64,000 nt of DNA, from the NCBI RefSeq assembly GCF_900187405.1, contig NZ_LT896716.1, positions 434,001-498,000 on the forward strand, given 5' to 3'. This document shows, piece after piece, positions 38,231 to 46,837 of this stretch. The first letter of the stretch is position 1. Each line of letters begins with the position of its first letter. Position numbers and translations under genes: made by a program. The stretch is from Geobacter sp. DSM 9736. Lineage in GTDB: Bacteria; Desulfobacterota; Desulfuromonadia; Geobacterales; Geobacteraceae. The notes under the pieces are model-generated. The model was not told the origin of the DNA. It searched no databases and saw only the letters and a list, made by a program, of their open reading frames with translations.

Positions 38231-39025
38231 ATGAAAATAACCGCGCTGATACAGGTAAGAATGAAATCCGAACGGCTTCCGGGTAAGGCGCTTCTTCCGG
38301 TGGACGGCACTCCGGTCATTGGGCACGTCGTGGAAAACCTCAGGGAGTCAAGGTACCTGGACGACATCGTCATCTGCACCACCCGGGAAAAAGATGACGA
38401 CGCTTTGGAGGCCTTCGCGGTCGACAAGGGAGTCGCAGTGTACCGCGGCGACGTCGAGGACGTAATCAAGAGGTTCCACGGCGCGGCGCTGTGCCATGGC
38501 GGCGACGTCATCGTCCGCATCGCCGGCGACTGCCCGATCGTGAGCGTGGACGCGGTGGACCTTCTGGTGGAAAACCATTTGGCCGCGGGGGTAGATTATA
38601 CCTCGATAGAGCCGGATGCGACACCGATAGGGTCCTTCCCGCAGGTATTCTCCTTCCAGGCGCTGGACCGGCTGACTCGCTACCCGCTCGACTTCAACTA
38701 CAGTGAGTACATGCTTTACTACTTCACGAACAATCCTGAAGTGTTCTCGCTGAACACTGTCCCGGTACCGGCACAGTACCGCTACCCGCAGTACCGCCTG
38801 ACCCTCGACTACGAGGAGGACCTGAGGATGTTCGAGGCACTCTTCAAAAAGCTACGCGAGTATCGTCTGTCTTTCAGCCTTAAGAACGTTCTGCTCGTGC
38901 TGCAGCGCCACCCGGCGATCGCTGAGCTCAACTCGCACTTGATCCCCAAATACAAGAACATCTACGACGGCCTGATGGACGCCATACACCGCGCGACCAC
39001 CATCACTTCGCCGCTTCCGAGGTGA
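38231..39025 (+). CDS. SpsF-like cytidylyltransferase
   Basis: A 264-residue nucleotidyltransferase with ALIQVRMKSERLPGKAL and VIVRIAGDCPIVS, the marks of the CMP-sugar synthetase relatives called SpsF. It probably activates the nonulosonic acid (or related 2-keto acid) with CTP, replacing the NeuA/LegF-type enzyme that is otherwise absent. SpsF and SpsE (NeuB-like) genes occur together in Bacillus spore-coat clusters, so this gene and 36391 may form a pair. AGGAAG precedes the ATG. Confidence 0.78.
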   Translation: MKITALIQVRMKSERLPGKALLPVDGTPVIGHVVENLRESRYLDDIVICTTREKDDDALEAFAVDKGVAVYRGDVEDVIKRFHGAALCHGGDVIVRIAGDCPIVSVDAVDLLVENHLAAGVDYTSIEPDATPIGSFPQVFSFQALDRLTRYPLDFNYSEYMLYYFTNNPEVFSLNTVPVPAQYRYPQYRLTLDYEEDLRMFEALFKKLREYRLSFSLKNVLLVLQRHPAIAELNSHLIPKYKNIYDGLMDAIHRATTITSPLPR

Positions 39026-39029
39026 AGAA

Positions 39030-40163
39030 GTGATTTACTGTAAGAAATGCCTGCAGCCTAACACCCGCCCGAACATAAAGTTCAACGAGGAAGGCGTCTG
39101 CCCGGGGTGCCTCTACGCCGCCACCCTCGTCGATGTTGATTGGGCCAGCCGCCAAAGCATCCTCAAGGAGATCTGCGAGTTCGGCAGGGCGCACAACTCT
39201 TCGGGTTATGATTGCATCATAGGGGTGAGTGGGGGGAAGGATAGCACACGCCAAGCGCTTTATGTGAAGCATGTACTGAAGCTGAAGCCCCTGCTGGTTT
39301 CCTGCATTTTCCCCCCGGAGCAGATCACTCACCGCGGCGCGTACAACGTCGAGAACATGATCAAGCACGGCTTCGATACCGTGACCATCGGCCCCGCCCC
39401 TGGGATCTGGCGCGAGAACATGAGGCACGGCTTCTTCAAATATGGCAATTGGCAGAAATCGACGGAACTCGCACTTTTCAGCACGGTGCCAAGGCTCGCC
39501 ACCGCATACCAGATTCCCCTAATTTTTTGGGGGGAGAACCCGGCGCTCACACTGGGGGAACTCGGGACCAACTCCTTGGACTATGAGGGGAACCAGATGA
39601 AGCACGGAAACACTCTGGCGGGGGGGGATCCCTCCTGGATGTTCTCGGACAACATAAAGCTCAGGGACCTGCTCTGCTACAGCTACCCCTCCGACGAAGA
39701 CATGGAGCGGGCCAAACTGCGCATCATCTACCTCGGCTATTTCTGGAAGATCTGGTCCAAGAAGGACAACGGCTCCTTTTCCTGCCTGCATGGCCTCGAC
39801 ATCCGCGACGACCGCCCGGAGGATATGGGGGACATCATGGGAGTGGACGCTCTGGACGAAGACTGGATGAACATGAATCAGATGATCAAGTACAGGAAGT
39901 TCGGCTTCGGGCGTGTTACCGAGTTCGTCAACGAGGAGATCAGGTTTGGCCGGATGACCAGGGAGGAGGGGATCAACCTGGTTACCCGTTACGACGGTAA
40001 AATATCTGAAAAGATTATCGCAGATTACTGCAGATACCTCGAGATTTCGGTCGAGGAGTTCCACCGCGTGGTAGATTCTTTCACCAATGAGGAGATATTC
40101 CAACGGGATGCCCGGGGGGAGTGGAAGCTCAGATATCCGATCGGTGGTACCCATGCGCAATAA
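39030..40163 (+). CDS. N-acetyl sugar amidotransferase, WbpG/PseA family (copy A)
   Basis: A 377-residue PP-loop ATP pyrophosphatase-type enzyme that turns an acetamido group into an acetamidino group with ammonia from HisH. Zinc-ribbon cysteines are Cys4, Cys7, Cys24 and Cys27; the PP-loop is SGGKDS (67-72). It starts at GTG 39030 after GAGGTGAAG. The following HisH/HisF pair is the expected partner, and the nonulosonate genes upstream suggest the substrate is a Leg- or Pse-like acid or its precursor. Confidence 0.85.
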   Translation: MIYCKKCLQPNTRPNIKFNEEGVCPGCLYAATLVDVDWASRQSILKEICEFGRAHNSSGYDCIIGVSGGKDSTRQALYVKHVLKLKPLLVSCIFPPEQITHRGAYNVENMIKHGFDTVTIGPAPGIWRENMRHGFFKYGNWQKSTELALFSTVPRLATAYQIPLIFWGENPALTLGELGTNSLDYEGNQMKHGNTLAGGDPSWMFSDNIKLRDLLCYSYPSDEDMERAKLRIIYLGYFWKIWSKKDNGSFSCLHGLDIRDDRPEDMGDIMGVDALDEDWMNMNQMIKYRKFGFGRVTEFVNEEIRFGRMTREEGINLVTRYDGKISEKIIADYCRYLEISVEEFHRVVDSFTNEEIFQRDARGEWKLRYPIGGTHAQ

Positions 40164-40785
40164 GATTGTGATAATTGACTATGGGGTAGGGAACGTGCAC
40201 TCGGTGGCCCACGCCCTGAAGTTCCTCGGGTACCGCAATGTGGTCTCGAGGGAACCTGAGGTGATCGCGCAGTCCGATGCCTTCGTTCTCCCGGGGGTGG
40301 GGGCCTATAGTGAGGCGGCCGTGAACTTGGAGCGCTATAACCTCGTCGAGGTGCTGAATCGCGAGGTGGTGGAAAGGGAGAAGCCACTTCTTGGAATCTG
40401 CCTTGGCATGCAGATACTTGGGAACTGCTCGCAGGAGTCCCCCGGCTACCGCGGCCTTGGCTGGATCGACTTCGACGTGGTGGAGATACCCGCTGGGCAG
40501 GATCTTAAGGTTCCGCATGTGGGATGGAACACGGTCACGGCCCGGGAAGAGCACTTCCTCCTCAGGAACCTCGAGGAGGAACCCCACTTCTACTTTGACC
40601 ACAGCTATTACGCCCATGCCAAGAAAGCCGCTGTTGCCGCCTACTGCGACTACGGCAGCCAGCTTCCCGCCATAGTCACCAGCGGCAACGTGGTCGGCGT
40701 ACAGTTCCATCCGGAGAAGAGCCAGAACAACGGCCTGAAGCTTTTCAGAAACTTCTTCAATTATTTCGGGGTGAAGCCTTGCTAA
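40153..40785 (+). CDS. hisH: HisH-like glutamine amidotransferase for sugar amidination
   Basis: A 210-residue class I glutaminase, cutting glutamine to release ammonia for the partner synthase. Cys83 in GICLGMQ and His186/Glu188 in FHPEK form the triad, so the glutaminase looks intact. Lying among amidotransferase genes and not in a his operon, it belongs to the WbpG/HisH2/HisF2 type of system. ATG 40153 overlaps the previous gene by 11 bases; the frame is open back to 40087 but only within that gene. Confidence 0.88.
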   Translation: MRNKIVIIDYGVGNVHSVAHALKFLGYRNVVSREPEVIAQSDAFVLPGVGAYSEAAVNLERYNLVEVLNREVVEREKPLLGICLGMQILGNCSQESPGYRGLGWIDFDVVEIPAGQDLKVPHVGWNTVTAREEHFLLRNLEEEPHFYFDHSYYAHAKKAAVAAYCDYGSQLPAIVTSGNVVGVQFHPEKSQNNGLKLFRNFFNYFGVKPC

Positions 40786-41651
40786 AGAAACGGATCATTG
40801 CGACCCTCATCGTTCGTGAGGGGATCGTAGTGCAGAGCATCAACTTCCGCAAGTATCTTCCGGTAGGGAAGCCGGAAATAGCCATCGAATTCCTGAACTC
40901 CTGGGGAGTTGACGAGATCGTTGTGGTCGACATCACGGCTAGTAAGGACAGGGGGCGCAAGGACTACCGCTTCGTGAACGGCATCACCCGTTCCTGCTTC
41001 GTCCCGCTTACCGTCGGCGGCGGCATCGACTGCATTGAGGACATCCGCTCGCTGCTTAACTTAGGTGCCGACAAGATCTGCATCAACTCCCATTGCCTTG
41101 GCTCCCCAGAGTTCATCACTGAGGCAGCCGACATCTTCGGGAGCCAATGCATCGTGGTCTCTATCGACGTGGCGGGAAATTGCGAAAGCGACTATTTCGT
41201 CTACGATGCGTCGCGCGGGGTGGTGACCGACCTGCGGCCGCTAGAGTGGGCGAAGGAGGTGCAGAAACGGGGTGCCGGCGAGATCTACCTCACCTCCGTG
41301 GAGCGAGACGGGAGCAAGGCGGGCTATGACCTGAAGCTTGTTGACACGATCGCCAGCGGAGTCGAGATTCCGGTGATCGCAAGCGGCGGTGCGGGAAACG
41401 CAGGCGACATCCACGAAGTCTTCTCCAAGACCGGCGCCAGCGCGGCCTCTGCGGCCAATTTCTTTCACTTCTTCGAACACAGCGTCATAACCACCAAGGC
41501 GGCCCTTACCAGGTCCCACGACGCCATCAGGCTCAACACGCATGCCAGCTACGCCAAGGCCGACTTCGACGGCGACTTCAGGCTAAGGAAGCTGGCCGAT
41601 GAGTACCTTCGTGACCTGCTGTTCGAAAGGATCCAGAAGGAAGTGATATGA
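40779..41651 (+). CDS. hisF: HisF-like protein without catalytic Asp11 (sugar amidination)
   Basis: A 290-residue (beta-alpha)8 barrel related to imidazole glycerol phosphate synthase. Residue 11, an essential Asp in true HisF, is Ile (RIIATLIVREG), while Asp130 is retained (VVSIDVAG). The C terminus is about 40 residues longer than normal. It probably serves as an ammonia channel or scaffold between HisH and the PP-loop enzymes and not as a cyclase. TTG 40779 overlaps the hisH stop. Confidence 0.85.
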   Translation: MLKKRIIATLIVREGIVVQSINFRKYLPVGKPEIAIEFLNSWGVDEIVVVDITASKDRGRKDYRFVNGITRSCFVPLTVGGGIDCIEDIRSLLNLGADKICINSHCLGSPEFITEAADIFGSQCIVVSIDVAGNCESDYFVYDASRGVVTDLRPLEWAKEVQKRGAGEIYLTSVERDGSKAGYDLKLVDTIASGVEIPVIASGGAGNAGDIHEVFSKTGASAASAANFFHFFEHSVITTKAALTRSHDAIRLNTHASYAKADFDGDFRLRKLADEYLRDLLFERIQKEVI

Positions 41652-42898
41652 ACTACTGCAAGCGCTGTCTCTACCCCTCCAATCACCCACTGTACCTTAC
41701 TTTCGATAACGAGGGGGTCTGCTCCGGGTGTCGAGTGCACGAGGAGAAGGACATCCTGGACTGGAACGAGCGGGCCCGAAAGCTGGCCCGCATCTTCGAC
41801 GAGTACCGCAACCGATCGGGCGCCAACTACGACTGCATCATACCGGTGAGCGGCGCAAAGGACTCCTACTTCATCGTGCACACGGTGAAGAACGTCTTCA
41901 AAATGAACCCGCTGCTGGTCTCGTACAACAAGCAGTACAACACAGAGATCGGCATCAGGAACCTCGCCTACCTGAGGACCAGCTTCGACTGTGACTTCTA
42001 TCAAATGACAGTCTCACCGGAAACGGTGAAGAAGGTAACCCGTGCGACCCTGAGGAAGAGGGGGAGCATCTATTGGCACTGCATCGCCGGACAAACTGTC
42101 TATCCGGTCCAGATGGCGGCTAAATTCAAGATCCCTCTGATTGTCTGGGGTGCGCACCAAGGGGTAGACCAGGTCGGAATGTTCTCACATCTGGACGAAG
42201 TAGAGATGACCCGCAAGTACCGCAAAGAGCACGACCTGATGGGGCTTGAGGCGGAGGACCTGGTGGACGACTTTGACTTCCTCGGCGAGCAAGACCTGGC
42301 CCCGTTTTTCTACCCGGATGATAAGGAGTTGGAAAGCGTCGGGGTGCGTGGTATCTACCTGAACAACTACATTCGCTGGGACAGCAAACAGCAGCATGAA
42401 GAGATGATACGGCTCTATGGCTACGAGACGGCCGACCAGACAAGGACTTTCGACCGCTACAACGATATTGATTGCTTTAACTATTCTGATTTGCACGATT
42501 ACATCAAGTTCCTGAAATGGGGTTACGGGAAGGTGAACGACCATGTGGCCCGGGAGATACGATTGAAAAGGCTCACCGCAAACCAAGGGGCGGAGCTGAT
42601 ACAGCAATATCTTTACCGAAAGCCACAACACTTGGCAAAGTTCCTGGAGTGGATCGGGATGTCGGAGCGCGGCTTCAATTTCATCATCGACCAGCACCGC
42701 AGCTCCCAGGTCTGGGAACGGGACGGCGATTGGAATTGGCAACGTAAAGCTGCTTTCGATCAATCTCTGATTGATGATTCCTTTGATGCAGTAGCGCTTG
42801 AAAAGAAAGGAGCTTGCGAGTTCGTCCTAACCCCGAGCAGGAACCCCGCTCATAAAGAAGACCGATATGTCCTAGTCGGTAAGGGCTATGTTGATTGA
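41648..42898 (+). CDS. N-acetyl sugar amidotransferase, WbpG/PseA family (copy B)
   Basis: A second 416-residue PP-loop enzyme placed after the same HisH/HisF pair. Cys4, Cys7, Cys25 and Cys28 are kept; the PP-loop reads SGAKDS (68-73) with Ala for the second Gly. It has an extra C-terminal tail of about 40 residues compared with copy A (377 residues). It could amidinate another position or sugar, or work with copy A as a heteromer. It starts in an ATGA overlap with hisF. Confidence 0.8.
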   Translation: MNYCKRCLYPSNHPLYLTFDNEGVCSGCRVHEEKDILDWNERARKLARIFDEYRNRSGANYDCIIPVSGAKDSYFIVHTVKNVFKMNPLLVSYNKQYNTEIGIRNLAYLRTSFDCDFYQMTVSPETVKKVTRATLRKRGSIYWHCIAGQTVYPVQMAAKFKIPLIVWGAHQGVDQVGMFSHLDEVEMTRKYRKEHDLMGLEAEDLVDDFDFLGEQDLAPFFYPDDKELESVGVRGIYLNNYIRWDSKQQHEEMIRLYGYETADQTRTFDRYNDIDCFNYSDLHDYIKFLKWGYGKVNDHVAREIRLKRLTANQGAELIQQYLYRKPQHLAKFLEWIGMSERGFNFIIDQHRSSQVWERDGDWNWQRKAAFDQSLIDDSFDAVALEKKGACEFVLTPSRNPAHKEDRYVLVGKGYVD

Positions 42899-42980
42899 CC
42901 TGCCATGGTTACGGAATAGTCGATCATCCCTGTACTGCATATGCAGCCTGACTGTTCCAGTTGGTTTCAGGAGTAATAAA

Positions 42981-43046
42981 ATGCTTAAGCAGCCTGTCAT
43001 GGAGAGGATTATTACCCAGCATGATCAAATCCGTCCTTTCCTCTGA
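42981..43046 (+). CDS. Possible 21-codon leader ORF overlapping the wzx start
   Basis: AGGAG then ATG at 42981 opens a 21-codon frame (starting MLKQPVMERI) that stops at 43046, inside wzx. Its ribosome-binding site is much better than that of wzx itself. It could couple translation to wzx, or be the remnant of a gene replaced when this block was acquired. No homology is recognised. Confidence 0.3.
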   Translation: MLKQPVMERIITQHDQIRPFL

Positions 43047-44298
43047 GCTGTGCAAATCTGCCAGCATCTATACATTATCTCGAATCATTAATGCCGCTAT
43101 ACCGTTTTTGATTATGCCCGTGCTGACGAGGTACTTGACACCAACCGACTATGGCATCGTTGCCATGTTCGGAATTCTGGTCGGCATAGTAAGTCCTTTT
43201 GTGGGGTTAAGCCTTCATGGAGCCGTGAGCGTCAAATATTTCGACAATACTGAATTGAATCTCCCGAAATATATCGGCAACTGTGTTTTTGTACTGCTGG
43301 CGAGTACGGTTCTTGTTTCAGGTGTGATGTGGCTTTTTTCAGAACCAATCGCCAAACTCTCGTCTTTTCCCACTGAGTGGCTATGGGCGGTAGTTCTTGT
43401 TGCCTTTGCACAATTTATTTCGCTTATAGCTCTAACGATATGGCAGGTTGAGAACAAACCGGCACGGTTTGGAGCATTTCAGAATCTGCAAGTGCTTGTA
43501 AATGTCGGTCTCAGTGTCTTTTTTGTTGTAGTAATGGGCAGGGGGTGGCAGGGGCGGCTTGAGGGGCAGATAGTAACGCTCGTCTTTTTTGCGGCTATTG
43601 CACTTGTTCTCCTGCGAAAAAATGGTTGGCTAAAGTACGATTTCGACAGAGGAGCTATCAGGCATGCCTTAGCTTTCGGCGTACCTCTTATACCTCATGC
43701 ACTCGGTGTTCTGCTCATAATGCAAACTGATAGGATTTTTTTGACCAACATGGCGGGCATAGCAACAGCGGGAATCTATTCCGTCGCGTACCAGTTTGGT
43801 AGCATTATTGACCTGGGTGCTTCCTCTTTTAATCAGGCTTATGCGCCTTGGTTGTATCGCCAGTTGCCCGAAATCAATGATGAAGGAAAAAGGCGCATTG
43901 TGAGGATGACGTACGCCTATTTCGTTTTTGTATTTTTTGCGGCAATTCTTCTTTCTACTGTTGTGCCGTTTTTTCTTTCCTTTTACGTCGGTAAAGATTT
44001 TATTGGTGCACAGGCATATATTTTTTGGATTTGTCTGGGTTTTTCCTTCAGCGCGATGTATTACATGGTAACCAACTACATCTTTTTCGCAGGTAAAACA
44101 GGTATTCTGGCATGGGTCACTTTTATTTCCGCCATGCTGAACATCGGTTTCAACTACCTGTTTATCAAATTAAATGGTCCAGTCGGTGCTGCTCAAGCTT
44201 CAGCGCTAACTTTTTCTATTTCTTTTGTCCTTACCTGGATATTAAGCGCTAAAGTGTATCCCATGCCTTGGAATCTGTTCAAGAGAGCAGCATGCTGA
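43021..44298 (+). CDS. wzx: Wzx-type polysaccharide flippase
   Basis: A 425-residue protein with about 12-14 hydrophobic segments, of the MATE/MVF-like polysaccharide transport family that flips undecaprenyl-linked repeat units. Its N-terminal stretch (SIYTLSRIINAAIPFLIMPVL) and TYGIVAM-like segment (here TDYGIVAMFG) are typical. The start is uncertain: ATG 43021 is chosen because the first helix begins soon after; TTG 42961 is in frame. Codons are visibly AT-richer than the genes upstream, and the paired wzy at 50971 supports a Wzx/Wzy-dependent pathway. Confidence 0.85.
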   Translation: MIKSVLSSELCKSASIYTLSRIINAAIPFLIMPVLTRYLTPTDYGIVAMFGILVGIVSPFVGLSLHGAVSVKYFDNTELNLPKYIGNCVFVLLASTVLVSGVMWLFSEPIAKLSSFPTEWLWAVVLVAFAQFISLIALTIWQVENKPARFGAFQNLQVLVNVGLSVFFVVVMGRGWQGRLEGQIVTLVFFAAIALVLLRKNGWLKYDFDRGAIRHALAFGVPLIPHALGVLLIMQTDRIFLTNMAGIATAGIYSVAYQFGSIIDLGASSFNQAYAPWLYRQLPEINDEGKRRIVRMTYAYFVFVFFAAILLSTVVPFFLSFYVGKDFIGAQAYIFWICLGFSFSAMYYMVTNYIFFAGKTGILAWVTFISAMLNIGFNYLFIKLNGPVGAAQASALTFSISFVLTWILSAKVYPMPWNLFKRAAC

Positions 44299-45821
44299 CA
44301 TCAAAAATAATGGATTTCATAAACGAGGTAGAAGGAGTTTTTCCCGTAGACCGCTGGGAGGTCGATGGCTTGAAAGTCTGGCCTCTAATTCGTATCCACC
44401 TTTATTTTTCACTTTTTGCTCATCACCATGTAAAAGTCACTACACGACCTAGACGCAATAAATATGTTGCGGCTGTCAATAACATTGTCACCGATATTTT
44501 CAAATTTGCTTATGCGAACTACAAAGACGAGAAAAAATGCGCTGCTCTCAAGGAATCAGATGTATTGTTTTTAAGTGACGGGATATCATTTGCTAGTGTG
44601 GATGGATATTGGTATGAGAAATTTTGCGATCCTTTGATAAGCGCCTTAAGCGACAAGGAACTCTCTTCCTTGTTGATTACTCCTTCAAGCCGTTATCTTG
44701 TTCCGAGAAATACATCTTCCAAATTTATTCAGCCGGGCCTTAGCCTTGCTAAGATACAAGGAGTTCTGCATTCTAAACTCAAGCCAGCATTACGTTGTGA
44801 TTTGCCGGAATTTCAAGAGTTCATCAATTTTGTAAATGATGCAGATGTGGGCATTTCTGTTCCGAACCTTGATGAGCTAACTCGATTGATATCGTGTCTC
44901 AATCAATATGTTATCTATTATGACAAGATTCTGGACAATGTCAGGCCACAAATAGCTGGTATTGTTTGCTATTACAACATTGAGGGCTTGGCTTTTTGTC
45001 TGGCGTGCAGAAAAAACGACATTCCATGTTTTGACCTCCAGCATGGATTGCAAGGACCTTTGCATGTGGCTTACGGGCGATGGAACAAGGTGCCACAGGA
45101 TGGGTATGAAATGCTTCCTTCTTTGTTCTGGTGCTGGAGCGAATCAGAAGCTTCCGCTATCAGGCAATGGAGCCATGCCGCTGATAGCTATCATCACCCG
45201 ATAGTGGGTGGGAACCCGTGGCTGAATTTGTGGAAACGAAACGCCAGTGAGTTGACAACCAAATACGACAAAATTATCACTAATTCCAGCAAAATGGGCT
45301 GGCAACAAAAGAGAGTAATTATCTCTCTGCAATTTGGTGTTGATGATAAAGAAACACTTCAGCCAATACTGGATACAGTAGCTGGCTCTGACTCTTCATA
45401 TTTCTGGTGGATACGGCTTCACCCGTGTATGCTCGAAAAAAGAAGTGTTGTCAAAGAAATGTTTGACACTTGTGGAAACACAAACATTAATATTGATGAG
45501 GCTACCGATTTGCCTCTTTATGCTTTGCTACGCCATGCAGACCTCCATGTTACCCATAGTTCCTCAACTGTGATAGAAGCGGAAAGCTTCGGCGTTCCTT
45601 CCATAATTACAAGTGAGTATGGCGCAGAGTTTTTTCCGGATCAGATAGCTTCTGGGTGGGCTGTTTTGGCTTTAAAGAAAGATGTCATTTATGAGGCTAT
45701 TGCCCGGCAAATACAGCGTTATCCCAAACGTCCGGTGGTCGATGATATAAATGAATCACCTGCCATGGAATACATGGTGGAAGTCGCTAAAAACAAACGG
45801 AAGGTAATGAAATGTCAGTAA
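44292..45821 (+). CDS. Unidentified GT-B-like protein, candidate nonulosonate/sialyl-type transferase
   Basis: A 509-residue soluble protein I do not recognise. The C-terminal half reads like a GT-B transferase: QHGLQGP near the middle, WWIRLHPCML and later HVTHSSSTVIEAESFGVPSI (here given in part as HSSSTVIEAESFGVPS). The His-Pro and Ser-Ser pair recalls the HP and S/SS motifs of bacterial sialyl- and polysialyltransferases. AT-rich codon use matches wzx. With two nonulosonate synthases nearby, a role in transferring that sugar is reasonable but untested. ATG 44292 overlaps wzx by seven bases. Confidence 0.5.
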   Translation: MLTSKIMDFINEVEGVFPVDRWEVDGLKVWPLIRIHLYFSLFAHHHVKVTTRPRRNKYVAAVNNIVTDIFKFAYANYKDEKKCAALKESDVLFLSDGISFASVDGYWYEKFCDPLISALSDKELSSLLITPSSRYLVPRNTSSKFIQPGLSLAKIQGVLHSKLKPALRCDLPEFQEFINFVNDADVGISVPNLDELTRLISCLNQYVIYYDKILDNVRPQIAGIVCYYNIEGLAFCLACRKNDIPCFDLQHGLQGPLHVAYGRWNKVPQDGYEMLPSLFWCWSESEASAIRQWSHAADSYHHPIVGGNPWLNLWKRNASELTTKYDKIITNSSKMGWQQKRVIISLQFGVDDKETLQPILDTVAGSDSSYFWWIRLHPCMLEKRSVVKEMFDTCGNTNINIDEATDLPLYALLRHADLHVTHSSSTVIEAESFGVPSIITSEYGAEFFPDQIASGWAVLALKKDVIYEAIARQIQRYPKRPVVDDINESPAMEYMVEVAKNKRKVMKCQ

Positions 45822-46828
45822 AATTCGCAATTGTAGGTTGTGGCGCGATAGGTTCACGCCATGCTGCTGTCATCGATGCTGAAGCCAGAGGCAGTATAGT
45901 TACGTTCTGCGATACAGTCTCAGAGAAAGCTCGTCTGCTTTCCGAGAAGTATGGCAATGATATAACATGCTACACTGATTACGATGAGATGCTGGCATCG
46001 ACAGATGCTACGGTAGTCAATATATGTACCCCTCATGGTCTGCATGCTGAAATGGCTATCAAAGCAGCAAATGCTGGCAAGCATATTCTTGTTGAAAAAC
46101 CAATGGCTTTAACGGTAGCAGATTCCATGGCTATGATTAAAGCCGCCGAAGAGAACTCTGTTCATTTGATGGTAGTAAAACAAAACCGTTTTAATGTGCC
46201 TATTGCCTTAACAAAACAGGCCATTGATAGTGGTAAACTCGGAAGAGTTTTTATGGCTCAATGTGATGTTTTGTGGAACAGGCATGACGGCTACTATGCC
46301 GAATCCAACTGGAGGGGGAGCAAGACACTGGAAGGGGGTGCTCTCTATACTCAGGCGAGTCACTTCATCGATCTCCTTAACTGGTGGTTTGGTGATGTGG
46401 TCGCGGTTCAGGCTGAGATCGCCACCCGGAACCACTCCATCGAAATTGAGGATTGCGGTAACGCTCTGCTGACTTTCGATTCCGGGGTCATGGGGAGCCT
46501 CACCTGGACTACGTGCGTCTACAACAAAAACTACGAAGGAAGCATTACCATTATTGCAGAGAATGGCACCATCAAGATCGGAGGGCCGTATCTTAACAAG
46601 ATCGAATATTGGGATGTCAAGGCCATGCCGCTGCAGGATGACATCATCTTTGTAGATAAGCCGAACGCCTATGGAAAATACCAGGGAACCAGTTCGAATC
46701 ATGACAAGGTAGTTGCCAATGTCGTCTCAAAGCTCTTGAATGAGCGACATCACGTAGTTGAAGGCGATGAGGGAATCATGTCCATAAGGGCCATCGAGAT
46801 GATTTATAAACATGCACGGATGGTGTGA
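45812..46828 (+). CDS. wbpB: WbpB/WlbA-like UDP-GlcNAcA 3-dehydrogenase
   Basis: A 338-residue Gfo/Idh/MocA oxidoreductase with FAIVGCGAIGSRHA and Glu95-Lys96-Pro97 (LVEKPMAL). In Pseudomonas WbpB oxidises C3 of UDP-GlcNAcA; the acetyltransferase, aminotransferase, HisH, HisF and WbpG genes that follow fit the acetamidino-uronic acid route. Codon composition changes within the gene: AT-rich to about position 46290, then GC-rich. The functional WbpA substrate supplier is not in the window. Confidence 0.85.
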   Translation: MSVKFAIVGCGAIGSRHAAVIDAEARGSIVTFCDTVSEKARLLSEKYGNDITCYTDYDEMLASTDATVVNICTPHGLHAEMAIKAANAGKHILVEKPMALTVADSMAMIKAAEENSVHLMVVKQNRFNVPIALTKQAIDSGKLGRVFMAQCDVLWNRHDGYYAESNWRGSKTLEGGALYTQASHFIDLLNWWFGDVVAVQAEIATRNHSIEIEDCGNALLTFDSGVMGSLTWTTCVYNKNYEGSITIIAENGTIKIGGPYLNKIEYWDVKAMPLQDDIIFVDKPNAYGKYQGTSSNHDKVVANVVSKLLNERHHVVEGDEGIMSIRAIEMIYKHARMV

Positions 46829-46837
46829 GGAGATACG

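Noticed and set aside
40153-41651. HisH/HisF as histidine biosynthesis genes
   Set aside because: They lie between two sugar amidotransferases, no other his genes are present, and the HisF copy lacks Asp11.
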